Shown: in pieces, positions 1 through 10,216 of the stretch
How the letters are laid out: each line of letters begins with the position of its first letter
Position numbering within the stretch: the stretch's first letter is position 1
From: Terana coerulea
Taxonomy: Eukaryota; Basidiomycota; Agaricomycetes; Polyporales; Phanerochaetaceae
Length of the DNA stretch: 16,874 bases
Direction of reading: 5' to 3'
NCBI GenBank assembly: GCA_024811115.1
Contig: JAKOGH010000960.1
Span: forward strand, 1 to 16,874
Program-made: the position numbers and the translations under genes
The notes under the pieces: model-generated
What the model was told of the DNA's origin: nothing
Database searches by the model: none
The model's input: only the letters and a program-made list of their open reading frames with translations

Positions 1-3000
1 TACCCACTTCATCACCGGAGTCTCTCCTCGTCCTCCCAGTCGCTCTCGCCAGCGCTTCCGCACTCCCGACTTTCTACTTCGACGTTGTCAACCTCCGCGC
101 TAAGGGACAGCCAGGCCTGGCTCCAGCCGAAGACGAAGGAACAGGCGCAGTACCGATCGAGACAGGAGCATGTCTCGTACGACCAACGGCCTCGCTTGCA
201 TAAGCTGCCGGGACTGGAGCTGTACGCCGTCGACGAGGAGCCGCGCAAGCCCGTCGTTACAACATCAACGGCGCTCCCGCCGTCGTCGTCCTCCACTACG
301 TACGTCTCTACTACCGCCAACACATACTCGACGACACCGACACCGCCCGCGACGGCGACGTCCGCAAGCGCAAGCATGTTCACCGCGAGCAGCTACGCGC
401 GCGACCGCGAACGCGACCGCGCGATTTTCAGCTCTAGTCCGGGCCCCGGCGCCGCGTACGCCGTCGTACCGCCCAATACGAGCCCGGAGCGCCGCGCGGT
501 GAGCGAGGCAGGCTCGAGACCCAGCTCGAGGCGGAGCATGCGCAGCACACCTGCGCTAGATGAAGACGACGAAGACGACGCGCCGCCCGTGAGCGCCGTC
601 GCGGCAGATGACGACGAGGAGGAGATGGACACGGGGGCGGCGGCGCTGGTGCTCGGCTGTTCGCCTCCCCGCGCCGGCGCGTGTCCTTCAGCACGTCGGC
701 GGAGCGGGACGCCGCCGCGGTGCGTGCGCCACCCGCGCCGAGCCTCCTCGCCGCGCTGGGCCCGAAGCCGGTGCGTAGGCCTGCGGCGCGCGGCCTCCCG
801 ACGCCGCCTGCGAGCGATACGGAGGCGCGCAGCCCGACGCCGACGCCGCCCCAGTCTGCGGTTGCGCGCGCGGAGGAGACGGCGACGGCGATGGACGACG
901 AGGCGGCGCAAGGACATCGGAGGACGCGGTCGCGCCCGACGCTTATGGACCTGCTCAGCGTGCCTGGCCCGCTGCGCAGCCCGTCGCCGCCGCCGCCGCC
1001 CACGCAGAACGTGCCGACGCAGCTGCCGACGCCGGAGGAGGCTGTGACGTCCACCGGGGTTGCGGGACTCGCTGTGTTGGAGACGGCGGGGGAGCAGACG
1101 GGTGTGAGGGTGGAGAAGGAGAAAGAGAAGGAGATGGCGACGGAGAGGCGGGAGAAAGTGGCGCCGGCACCGTTGCGCACCGTCCAGGCGCTCCAGCTCC
1201 CGACGCCGGAGCTCACGCCCGTCACGGCGACGGACGGCGGGAAGCAGCTTGGTTTGCCTGGCCCTGTACATGCGCCTGCCGGTCCGGAAATGGCAATGGA
1301 GGCTAAGGAGACGGAGGAAGTGGTAGAGGAGGTGGAGGTGGATATCATGAGCATCACGCCGCAGAAGGCAGCGCAGGTGCGTGTGTTGTACCTTTATATG
1401 GGCGGCTGTCGCTGATCTGTTTTATCGGCGTAGGAACAGGAACATGAAGACGAACAGAGGGAGTCCATTGGTCGACGTTGAGAACGTCGCGCCAGACTCT
1501 GAGCACGTCCTGGTATGTTTTATTTACTCGTTCTGCGGTGGGCAAAGACACTGACGAGATGACCTGTAGGATAATGCGCCGTCCACACCGAAGCGGCACA
1601 GCCTCGCGCGCTGCCCTCTCGCCGCTGTCCTCACCTCTCCAGGACCCGTCGCCCGTGCGTGCGTCGAGCCTCCCGCCGTCCTCGCCGCTCCCCGACAGCT
1701 CGCCTTTGAAAGACGACGACTCCGACGCGTCGCCTCTCCGGGAGCAGAGCGTGGCCCTTCCGGATAGCTCGCCCGTGCGCCAAGAGTCGCCTGTGCCTGT
1801 AGGCGGGGACGCCGAGGACGAGGATGTGCTGCCAGTGCTGCGGACGCCGTCGCCGTTCCAGACGCCTAGGCGGTCGGCTACACCCCGACTGGTCATTGCA
1901 GGCTCTTCTGAAGATGCCGTCGCGGCCCCCAATCCCGCCGATGCCGATGGCGAGCACTGCGTGGAGGCGGTCCTGGACGCAACGCCGCGCACGTCGCCGA
2001 CGCCATCCGCGGCCTCGGAGCGCTACGGCCCTGCGGCGCACGACCAGCTCAGCTCGCCGCTCTCACCCGCGCCGTCCTCGCCGTCTGCGCTGTCAGTCAG
2101 TCTCGCGGAAGAAAAGGATGAGGTGATGGAGGATGTTGAGGAAGAGGCGAAGGCGGAGGAGGAGGAGGAAGAGGATGTGTTGCCGGCGTTGAAGCGCAAA
2201 CATGTTTACGGCGTGGAAGAAGAAGAAGAAGAGAGACCGAGGAAGAAGACAAAGGTCGTCCGCTCGCCGTCGCCTACGCCTTCAGTGGCGAAACGCAGTC
2301 AGAGTGTAGCCTTGGACTCTGATATCGAGGACGATGTACGCGGCGGGACGGCGCACTCTGATGACGAGGAGGAAGAGGGGCCGACGGCCCGTAGACCGGC
2401 GGCGAAACCACGCAGCCGCGGTAAGACGCGCCGGCCGAAACCCAAGTCGCGCGAGTGGGTCCTCACCGACAGCGAGGACGAGAGCACGCTGGTGCCCTCC
2501 CAGGCGACTTCGTCCTCCTCCAAAGCATCGGCTGCACCTGCGAAGGCGCGCTCCGCCACGCCCGTCAAGCGCAAGGCGTCTGTGGTTAAGGACGAAGAGA
2601 TGTCGGAGGTCGAGGAGGAGCTGCCCCGGAAGAAACGCGGCCGCAAGAAGCGGCTACCTTCACCTCTCGCCTGCGCCCTCATTGGTCTCTACCGTCGACA
2701 CGCACGACCGCGAATCAACCCCTCCACCCCGCAAACGGGGCGGCGCGCGTGGGAGCAAGGGCAAAGGCAGAGCTGCCTCTGTCGCGGAGCCGCCAGACGT
2801 TGACTGGGCCGCCACGGCACCGCTGCCGCTGCCAGAGCTGGAGGGATGGTCATCGAGACACTCGCCACCTCGCGCGCGAGCAGCATGAGCGCGCAGGTGC
2901 TCTACGGTGCGCTTCTTGGCGCGCGCCCGACGCTGAAGGGCATGGCACGGCGGTCTGCGCCAGTGCCTGCGGGAGCGGAGAGTGCAGGAGCGGAGGGGGA

Positions 3001-3364
3001 GACGGGCCCGCTGGCGAAGCGCGAGTGGCTGCACCTGCTCACGCACCTCCTCACGCACGGGCACTACACGACGGGCCTGTTCGGGCGCGTCGACTCCTCC
3101 GCGTCGGACTCGGACGCGCCGTCGCCCGCGAAGCCCGGCGCCTCCGCGTTCTCAGCGGGCCCGGTGCGGCGGCTGTCGCACAAGGCGGCGTTGCGCGCGC
3201 AGTGGTACTACGTGCCCGAGCGGGACGGCGACCGCGAGCGCGCGGCGCTGATCCGGAGCATGATGCGCGGGCCGGGGAAGCGGAGCGAGACGATGAAGTA
3301 CAAGCAGTACTACTGGAAGCCGCTCGCGAAGATCTCGCGGTGGGACCGGGAGGACGACTTGTAG
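1..3364 (+). CDS. Low-complexity, serine/proline-rich nuclear-type protein, 5'-truncated and with frame breaks
   Basis: I do not recognise the family. The reading frame is open from base 1, so the start lies outside the window; the stop is TAG at 3362-3364. Coding character follows frame 1 to about 640, frame 3 from about 640 to 1376 and again from 1434 to about 1465, frame 1 to about 1600, frame 2 to about 2680, frame 3 to about 2843, then frame 2 to the stop. Two introns look good: 1377-1433 (GTGCGT..GTAG) and 1513-1569 (GTATGT..TGTAG). Visible features in order: serine-rich N-terminal part; acidic DEDDEDD runs; PTPPASD and LPTPEL motifs; many SP dipeptides around 1610-1800 (SSPLPDSSPL), resembling proline-directed kinase sites; long E/D runs; an SV40-like basic cluster PRKKTKV near 2247 and KKRGRKKR near 2640, likely nuclear localisation signals; and a compact, more ordered C-terminus (2846-3364) ending with MKYKQYYWKPL and RWDREDDL. 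A nuclear regulatory role is inference. The frame switches are either indels or introns I could not place. Confidence 0.6.
1377..1433 (+). other. Spliceosomal intron in the 5'-truncated gene
   Basis: The donor is GTGCGT, a CTGAT branch-like motif lies near 1412, and the acceptor is GTAG. The intron is 57 bp, typical of basidiomycetes. It sits in phase 0 and joins a frame-3 exon ending in Q to a frame-3 exon starting EQEHEDEQ. A second acceptor six bases downstream (CAG at 1439) would remove two residues without changing frame. Confidence 0.6.
1513..1569 (+). other. Spliceosomal intron in the 5'-truncated gene
   Basis: The donor GTATGT is close to consensus, a CTGAC branch-like motif lies near 1551, and the acceptor is TGTAG. 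It is also 57 bp. The flanking exons read sensibly in frame 1 (VAPDSEHVL, then DNAPSTPKRHSLA), but the exon before it starts in frame 3 and the exon after it ends in frame 2, so a frame change lies on each side. Confidence 0.55.
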
Positions 3365-4478
3365 GAGGCGTCGAGGGCTATTTTCTTGAGTTATTTTATT
3401 TTATTAGTATTTCCGGTATTGGTGGTTGGTTGGTTGGCTCGTGTTGCTTGTTGTTGTGTTTTACTGTTTTTTATGACGCTGCTGTTGTTGTGTTTTGTAT
3501 GTCCTCTGGGATTAATGGATCCCGTGAAGCGTATGGTCTGCGGACCCTTGCACTTTGTGAATCCGTGGCTCGGTGCGCCCGGTGACCCGTGCGCTTAGGT
3601 GGGATGGTGAGTCGTGTGTTTGTTATGTTGTTGGGCTGAGGGCTTATGAGGGTCAAGGGTCGTTGGCGGGAAGGTCTTGTGCCTCAGGCCTATGAGGGCT
3701 TCTTATACCGCAGGAGATGTGCCGCAGGTCCGACACTGTAACTGGACGAAGAAATCACTATTAGGTTGCTGAAGCGCTGACGGATGTTTCACAGAATACC
3801 AGTGCTCTATCTCCGAAGCCAGTGGGCCCCCTTTTGAGATGCACGACGGAAGACATGAAGCCCGTGGTGACAAAGTGTGTCTATCCCGAGATGGTGAGTA
3901 CTATCCGTCTGCCCACGGTTGGAGCTGGGCGAGGCTGAGGGTGCTACGGAAGCTTAAAACTTCCAAACTGCGGTGATCAAGCACAAAGTCTTGGTGTACT
4001 TGCGCGGCGGAATGGCCGGCAACATGACATTTCCAAGCGACTGGCCTTCCATGTTTCCGACAGGACGGCCCGCGATCGAGGTATGCCATGCCGGTGGTTG
4101 AGTATGTCTGAGATCGGCTTATACTCAACAGAAGCACATCGCAGATGTACCGACGGCTGCGGCAGGTTGGTGAAACAAATATCAAGATGGCTTGCGTGGG
4201 TGGATTTCCGCAGAAGTCATGCGCCCACCCGTCCCCGCAACGGCCTGCACCAGCACCGCTCTCGGCACATCACCTGAACTCTATCAGTGCGAAGCTGCTC
4301 TCGAGCTGTCCCCGCGTACCATCGGCACCCGCGAGTCGCTTAAACACAGAAACGATACAACGCAGCACCGCCCCACGACGTCGTCTGTCACATGTGTATT
4401 AGGGCCCATTACTGTGTTCGGTCGTCTTCGCGCATGAGGCGCACTGAACTTGATTCCACCTGGCTGCGGGTGGAAACC
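3365..4478. other. Intergenic region, no gene seen
   Basis: The first 200 bases after the stop are T- and GT-rich (for example 3381-3420 and 3420-3500) and probably form the 3' untranslated region of the upstream gene. The remainder holds only short open frames on both strands without a convincing start, intron pattern or recognisable motif. I see no RNA gene or repeat here. Confidence 0.5.
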
Positions 4479-4593
4479 TTTATATCACCGACTTCTGCCG
4501 GGTCCGCAACGTCATCCTTTCTCCCCTTCGTCCCACCCACTCAAAATCGTCGACTGTTCCTCTCAGCTTTCTACATGTGCACACCGTAGCACC
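4479..4593 (+). promoter_or_regulatory. Likely core promoter and leader of gene A
   Basis: A TATA-like TTTATATC lies at 4479-4486, about 110 bases before the ATG at 4594. It is followed by a pyrimidine-rich stretch (4515-4575, CTTTCTCCCC and TCCTCTCAGC), the usual look of a basidiomycete leader. The start codon context is ACCATGC, with a C rather than the more common A at -3. Motif inspection only; the transcription start is not determined. Confidence 0.4.
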
Positions 4594-6186
4594 ATGCATC
4601 CTCGCGGACCACGACAGACACGCAGGCTGGCGCAGCGGCGCGAGCGGTACGAGGCGCTCCTCGACGCGGCCAAGCTGGCGGCGAGCGTGCTCGAGACCGT
4701 CGCCGACGGCGCGGTGGAAGTTCCTGGGCTCAAGGCTGCGGCTGGCCTGGTGAGGCAGATACTCGAGATCGTACAGGTACGTGGTCATGTCCTGTACTAC
4801 CATTTCTGGATACTGAGCTGCGTGCTCTAGGCTGTGAACGTGAATAGACGGGATTGCGAGGACTTGGTAGAACAGATTTCCCGGCACTCGCAAACGATCG
4901 CGGCGCATTTTCAAGGACGGGGTCCAGACGTTGTGGACATACAATTCCTTGTCGACCTCGAAGTGTTTCATCGGTTCGCAGCCCTTCGCCTGAACACAGC
5001 CTGCGACGTCGCTCACTGCTGCCCTAGAGAGCTACAATGCACACTGGAAGTCCTTCAACGCCTTGCGAACCGCAAACCACGGATTTGGTTTTTCGGCACG
5101 CCGCGGACAAGCGTGAACTCGATTTCTGCAAGGCGAGACTCAACAACGCGTTCATTCAACTGAATGTGAGCCTTCGCTATCCAGTGTTATGTACGATCCG
5201 CTGAAAGTTCTGGCACAGCTAGGTAGCACATTGTCCATGCAAGAACGCCTTCATAGTATTTCGAACGGCGTGGTCGGCATATCTAGAGACATGAGCTCAT
5301 TAGATCGACACGTTGAGGTACGGGCTGTAATTCCTCCACATGTATCCATCTCACCTACTTAATCTCGTAGAACCGGTACACGGCCTTGCAGTCTCTGCTA
5401 TCTTCAGGGCGGCAAGACATCAACATTAAGCTCCAGCAAATATTTGCCATTCTTAACCGGATGCCAGTGCGTGCTTTCAACCTCGTTTGACGGGTTGCTG
5501 TAGCTCATTCATATTTCTCGCAATAGAGGCAAATCGGATTCGACAAGTCGAAGTAAGCCATGCTCCAACCTATCCCTGACGTTAGTGTAGCTGACTGATA
5601 TTGGGCTGCACCTAGCTTTATGAAGGTGTACGTGTTTACTCTGCCCGTAGCTACTCTATATTCAAGCTGCACATAGATTGCACCCCGTGAAGATTTTATG
5701 GCACGAGTGGGCCATCGATGACGCCGTGCTTCTGGCGCGTACGACTGGTGAAGACATCCGGAGCTGGGTAGAGGCGAAGATACTAGCTCAGGTTCTGCAG
5801 AACTGGCCCAGTGCAATGCGAGCGCTCGTCTCAGGGTGGTGCGTTCTCTGCTTGCCGCTGTATACTTCACACGTTCACCCTAGTCAACTAGGGACTCTCA
5901 TCCACATGAGCTGCAATACGATCCCCGAGTTGAATTCTTCATTCACCTTGAGTACTACGAGGACCGGGACCGCCGCTGGCTCAGCAAGATGGCCGGGAAG
6001 CGACGGCGGTATGTGCAGTTCGACCTGGTCGCGCTGGACCTCGACAAACGCAGACCGGGGCGAAAGCCGTTCCCGCTGGACGATAACCGTGAACTCGTCC
6101 AGGAGGAGATGGATACGCAGATGTGGGAGTTCCACAACCGTGTACGATACGAGGGTCTGTTTTCGCGGACGCCGTCCGACGGCTAG
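4594..6186 (+). CDS. Gene A: helical HeLo/MLKL-NTD-like protein, nine exons, one-base break in exon 3
   Basis: Proposed exons are 4594-4776, 4831-4973, 5028-5165, 5219-5317, 5371-5466, 5527-5552, 5616-5627, 5677-5838 and 5892-6186. They total 1154 bases, one short of 385 codons. Introns are 49-63 bp; most donors are good (GTACGT, GTGAGC, GTACGG, GTGCGT, GTAAGC), but the second (GTTCGC) is weak. The N-terminus (residues 19-61) is amphipathic helical, with VADGAVEVPGLKAAAGLV at 36-53 followed by a CEDLVEQI helix in exon 2. This pattern is what I associate with the four-helix HeLo/MLKL-N-terminal-like domains common in agaricomycete signalling or cell-death proteins; that assignment is inference. 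The C-terminus (EFFIHLEYYEDRDRRW onwards) is unrecognised. Exon 3 shifts from frame 1 to frame 3 in the T run 5089-5093. The paralogue at 7614-9090 has the same exon 2 length and an exon 3 longer by exactly one base, so a base is missing here, through either mutation or assembly error. The start follows a TATA-like box and has no better upstream ATG. Confidence 0.65.
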
Positions 6187-7613
6187 AACTTGCATCTCGT
6201 CAAGTTTGACATGGCGTCAATTCGCGCTGGGGAGTAGGCTTTGTGGCCGCTTGTGAGTGCAGGTACGTCCTGGTAGTTTTTCTGTGACGATGCTGGTTCC
6301 AAGGCTTACACAATGTGATGTTAGCGGCCTCTACGTCGCCCCATACATTTAGCCGAAACGAGGTATATACCCCATACACGAAGTAGCGTTGGGCGCACGT
6401 TCCCTGGACAGCCGGGGAGGCAGTGGCTATGGCGACTCTATGATGTCACCATCATTTCTAAGAACAGTTTTTCCAGGACAATGCCTCGTCACTTGACGCT
6501 TTTCCTTATTTTTGTTTTATTTTTCTTAATCCCTTTGGCATGTGAATCGGAGTACTTTGCATAGGCAGCCATGCCGATACTCGAGTCCCCGATATCAAGT
6601 TGTTCATGCTCTTGTGAGTTTGCGATTTTCCATGGACCGGAGGCCACGCTTAACTGATCGATTTAACCACTGAAACCAGATTATACTACTATATAATATG
6701 CTACGTGTGCATATCTGTTGATACGCTCACACGATTGTTTGCCAAACGTCCACAACTCAACCTCGGAAAACTTACACCACTGCAAAATCATCTACCAGAC
6801 AAGTCCCTATCGCTACCATAATCGAGTAAAGTGAATGCCGTGCACGCCTTTGACAACGGCTTGTTGTGAGTCGTTTTCTTTTATTGTCTACCAACAAGCA
6901 TCATGAGCAAAGCGCTAAAACTCGTCAACATAGGTTGGAACAAACGATTGTCACGCGCCTACGTGTATGAAGATCGCCCAACGCTCTCAGATAGCTTCAA
7001 GCAGAATGTCTTGTTCTGGATGCTTTTGGGCTATGTGACGTGCGTCTCTCTGCTGCGCCTCGACAGTAGGCAGCACGGCAGTACCGGTGTTGCATGCCCA
7101 GAGCCCACAGCATGCCAAGTTAAACATTGCCAATGCAGCAACTTACTGTAGGAACGCTATCGTTCCACGGGATATGCACTGCCACGGCGACGGTGCTTAG
7201 CTGATACCTGTAAACCGTAAGTGAGCCATCCTTAGGTCACCCAAGGTTAGTTTGATAAGTGGCCAGCCGCTGAAAGCCTTCACGGGACCTGCTGGGACAG
7301 AGACTCAAAGGGTGGACGACAGCTTCTTCTGGTTGGCCCGATGTTCGACCATGGCGCTCACACAGGATGTTGTTGACGCTGACTGGGAAGCACGCCTCCC
7401 ACCATCCGAGTCATATACCCAGGCGCTGAAGCATTAGGGCGATGTTGCGGAACGTTCCTCAGCCCGGGAGGGCGATGCGACCGATCCCAACCCTTGTCCT
7501 CTCTCTGTCTTATGCAGAACCGCCTCCACCTCAGCTGGCTCATAAGCCGTTTACAGCGGCAGCTTGCCTAACTCACGCTTCTCATCCTCTTCCTGTTTCG
7601 TCTTATCTTCTCC
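6187..7613. other. Intergenic region between the paralogues, one weak small ORF
   Basis: This 1.4 kb holds a T-rich tract (6498-6532) and no convincing intron-bearing gene. One ATG-initiated open frame, 6903-7151 (82 codons, preceded by a T-rich stretch and AGCATC before the ATG), contains a hydrophobic FWMLLGYVTCVSLL segment that could be a membrane helix. It has no homologue I recognise and may be chance. The last 100 bases before 7614 are pyrimidine-rich and probably form the leader of gene B; I see no clear TATA box there. Confidence 0.4.
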
Positions 7614-9090
7614 ATGACTCAAGCAAGGATTGCTGGTTTCCAGGCTCTGGAGCCTCGGGAAGGTCACACACGCCACGACCGCTGCGACGAACTTCTGGAC
7701 TACGCCCAGCTTGCGTCGACTGTAGTGGGCACTGTTGCCGATGGCGCGTTAAACGTGCCCGGAGTTAAGGCCGCCGCCGGGTTGGTGAGTCAGTGCGTAT
7801 CTATGGCCCAGGTAATGTGATCCCGTGCTTTTACTCAACGAGCCTGCTGACCGTGTCTATGGTTGTTTGGGCGCCCCGTTACGCTAGATTGTCCGCACGA
7901 ACAAGCAAGACTGCCAGGACTTGATGCAACAAATCCGATCACGAGCCAATACACTCTACGCCGTGTTCCGCACAAAGGATCCTTATTCTATTGGTACAAA
8001 CCTCGTGCCTGAGATGAAACAGTTCACGATGTAAGTCTACTTCTTCCAACCAATCGCAATATCGTCCTTGCTGACGAAGTGAATGCAGCGAGTTAGCTAG
8101 CATCCATGCCGCACTCAAGAATCTAACGAATCGCAGGAAGAGGTCTTGGGTACTTCATCATTTGAGAGACAAACGTGAAATCCAAACCCTCAAGTCACGA
8201 TTTACCAACGCCGGAAAAAGCCTGAAGGCATGTATGGAATACACTCTGTGTTTGTTAGTGCGCTAACTGTGTAAGGTCAGTTCGCAAACATGGTCGATGG
8301 TATGGTCAACCATGGTGACGGCAACGGAGTACGTCCTACTTGTGCGGTGCACTACGACCATGTGAGTATTCACTCAGTTTTTGCCACAAATGTTCATACA
8401 TTGAGAGCACTGACAACGTCGGTGCAGCCTGCAACTGCCGTCATTTCACGGCAACACACTGAGTGTTCGGAGGCTGCCAAGGGCTTACGGAGGAGCAAGG
8501 AGCTGCAGTACGTGTCCATTGCTACTCTAACAGCCTAGTTTGTCTTATGCTTAATTTTCTTGCACCTATAGGCTATTCGAATTAGCAACCGGCCGAGAGG
8601 AGGGGGGACAGTGCGAATGCAGATTTTTCGACCGCAAATCCCCTCAGGCTGTCCTCAATGAGGACGTAAATTGGAGTCCTGAAGCGATGGATCTTGCCTC
8701 AACCGTCAATGCAAGGAGGCGGTGCTATCAAGGCGATGTGCGCGGCTGGCTTATCAGCAAGATTGTATCACGTCTAGTCGAGGAAACTCTGGCCGCCGTG
8801 GAAATCACAATCTCCACATAGTGAGTATCCGTTTTAGTATCTGCTGGCGTGAGTACACGGGACTTATGCATGCTCTCAGTAAGCAAAACCAGTTCATGAT
8901 CCTTCTTCAAGTCATCGACGATGCGGAGCGTGATTGTCGCAATGCCCAATGCACGCGCTTTCTTTGGTTCTGGATTGCGCCCATCAATCTCCAGGGGGTA
9001 CTCAGCAACACACGCCGACTTGCAATCGTCAACACTCACAGCCGCGAAGTGCCTTTGCGTGACATTGGCATCCTCGTCGTCGGGGAATGA
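7614..9090 (+). CDS. Gene B: helical HeLo/MLKL-NTD-like protein, seven exons, paralogue of gene A
   Basis: Proposed exons are 7614-7811, 7888-8030, 8089-8227, 8281-8361, 8428-8507, 8572-8820 and 8880-9090, giving 1101 bases and 366 residues in one uninterrupted frame. Residues 41-58 (VADGALNVPGVKAAAGLV) align almost without gaps to gene A residues 36-53. Exon 2 is 143 bases in both genes; the intron after it is phase 2 in both, and those after exons 1 and 3 are phase 0 in both. Exon 3 ends DKREIQTLKSRF, matching DKRELDFCKARL of gene A. The last exon (FMILLQVIDDAERDCR) matches FFIHLEYYEDRDRR of A only loosely, so the C-terminus has diverged. The four-helix domain suggests a membrane- or oligomer-forming signalling role; this is inference. 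Intron 3 is probably GC-AG. The intron after exon 4 could instead start at GTACGT (8329), dropping 11 residues in frame. A stop codon overlaps the exon 6 donor (TA|GTGAGT), so retention of that intron would truncate the protein at 8821. Confidence 0.65.
8228..8280 (+). other. Probable GC-AG intron of gene B
   Basis: The donor reads GCATGT and the acceptor GGTCAG, with a GCTAAC branch motif at about 8262. Using the GC donor keeps phase 0 and the reading frame, and places the junction exactly where gene A has a normal GT donor (5166). The nearby GT at 8232 would shift the frame to an early stop. Length is 53 bp, equal to the gene A intron at the same site. Confidence 0.55.
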
Positions 9091-9258
9091 TCACATTCAA
9101 GCTGGTCGTGCGGGAACACACCAGTACGGACGTTGTCATACGCTGAATCATCACACAGTGGCTGTCATTATACCCCTTTAACATTCTGAATCGTACGCTA
9201 CGTTCCAAAAGCCTGCCGTGATTTTTACTCGCATTTGAAGACTGCTACTTACATCGGC

Positions 9259-9272
9259 CCTGGATGCTAAGT
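9259..9272. repeat. Left target-site duplication (14 bp)
   Basis: CCTGGATGCTAAGT here is identical to 11525-11538. It directly follows the A-rich tail of the minus-strand retroelement when read on the minus strand, as a non-LTR insertion would leave it. Confidence 0.7.
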
Positions 9273-9307
9273 ATTTTTTATTTTTATTATTATTATTATT
9301 ATTATTA
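9273..9307 (-). repeat. A-rich tail with (TTA)8 microsatellite
   Basis: On the + strand the segment is ATTTTTTATTTTT followed by eight TTA units (9284-9307). On the minus strand it is an (AAT)n run leading into an A-rich end, which fits the 3' tail of the retroelement better than an independent microsatellite, because it abuts the 14-bp direct repeat. Confidence 0.65.
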
Positions 9308-10216
9308 CTCCGAATTGTATTTAAAGTGCAGGGAACATGCCCTATGCTACACATGTGAGACCTAGGCATGGGCGCGGCTTAGAAGAAACCAAACCAGTCG
9401 GTTTAAAGAAATGATAGCCCTTTCACGAGCTTTCCCAGTTGCAGTAAGAGGTTGCCCTCTTCCGCTTGTAAGTTGGCCCGAGTTTCCGGACATCCGATCC
9501 CCGCAGGAGTCACCCCCGGTTCACAGAGCCATCCCGGCAAGAAAGTGCGCAGCGCGATAAGCGCAAAAGCACGTCGCCACACAAGTGATAATGCAGATGC
9601 GTGCCGGCCCGATGGAAGCTAAGGTGAGATTTTCGATTGCACAGACACGACACGAGTTTGCACTCCAGCCAGAGTGGCGGTACAGGTGGTCTCGAGCGGT
9701 CGCGCTATGGGTCGGGGTCTTCCCCTTCCCTGCACTCTTTGGCCTTCCAGTATTTCTTCCGGTTCACTTTAAGCGCATGCTTTAGGTAATAGGAGAAGAC
9801 CTCCCTTCCCATGATGTCGGTGTACATGCCCTGGGGCTGTGTGACACTTTCAATATTATCTTTATGCTTGCGACGAGACTTCTCGTCCTTGTCTCTCTCC
9901 TATATCCACTTGTCTTCGGAGCAAGTGTTGAGGGAGGTAGAACTTCTTTTGACAACGTGTTGATCCGCTGTTAATATAATTGTGCGCAGCCACTTGTGAG
10001 GCAAGTGGAATAGCAGGTCATCCGGATGATCGGATGCCCACTGCCGCACAGCATGCTGGATGACGCTTCCTTCCTTCTCCGAGTAGAAGCGGAGGGGTGT
10101 CTATTGATTCTCGCGCCAGGCTCTTCACCATCTTTGAACGTGGCAACTTCATGCCAGCCGAAGACCTTGTGGGTAGCCTTGCCACCGTTTGGGCCATGAC
10201 GTTGACGCCGCCATGC

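Noticed and set aside
393..1357. Long minus-strand open frames opposite the first gene
   Set aside because: They are arginine- or serine-rich by-products of GC-rich low-complexity coding on the + strand and have no motifs of their own.
1471..1601. Alternative 131-bp intron (GTCGAC..CACAG) that would join the flanking frames of the first gene
   Set aside because: It would restore frame, but the donor is far from consensus, it is twice the usual length, and it would swallow the much better 57-bp GTATGT..TGTAG intron. Kept only as a possibility for RNA reads to decide.
3901..4437. Cluster of short ORFs on both strands before gene A
   Set aside because: None continues through plausible introns and the translations show no domain-like composition.
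8722..9090. A single-exon + frame running into the end of gene B
   Set aside because: Its first part is out of frame with exon 6 of gene B; only 8880-9090 is used as the last exon.
9585..9785. Short + strand ORF
   Set aside because: It lies in the non-coding 3' part of the minus-strand retroelement and has no supporting start context or motif.
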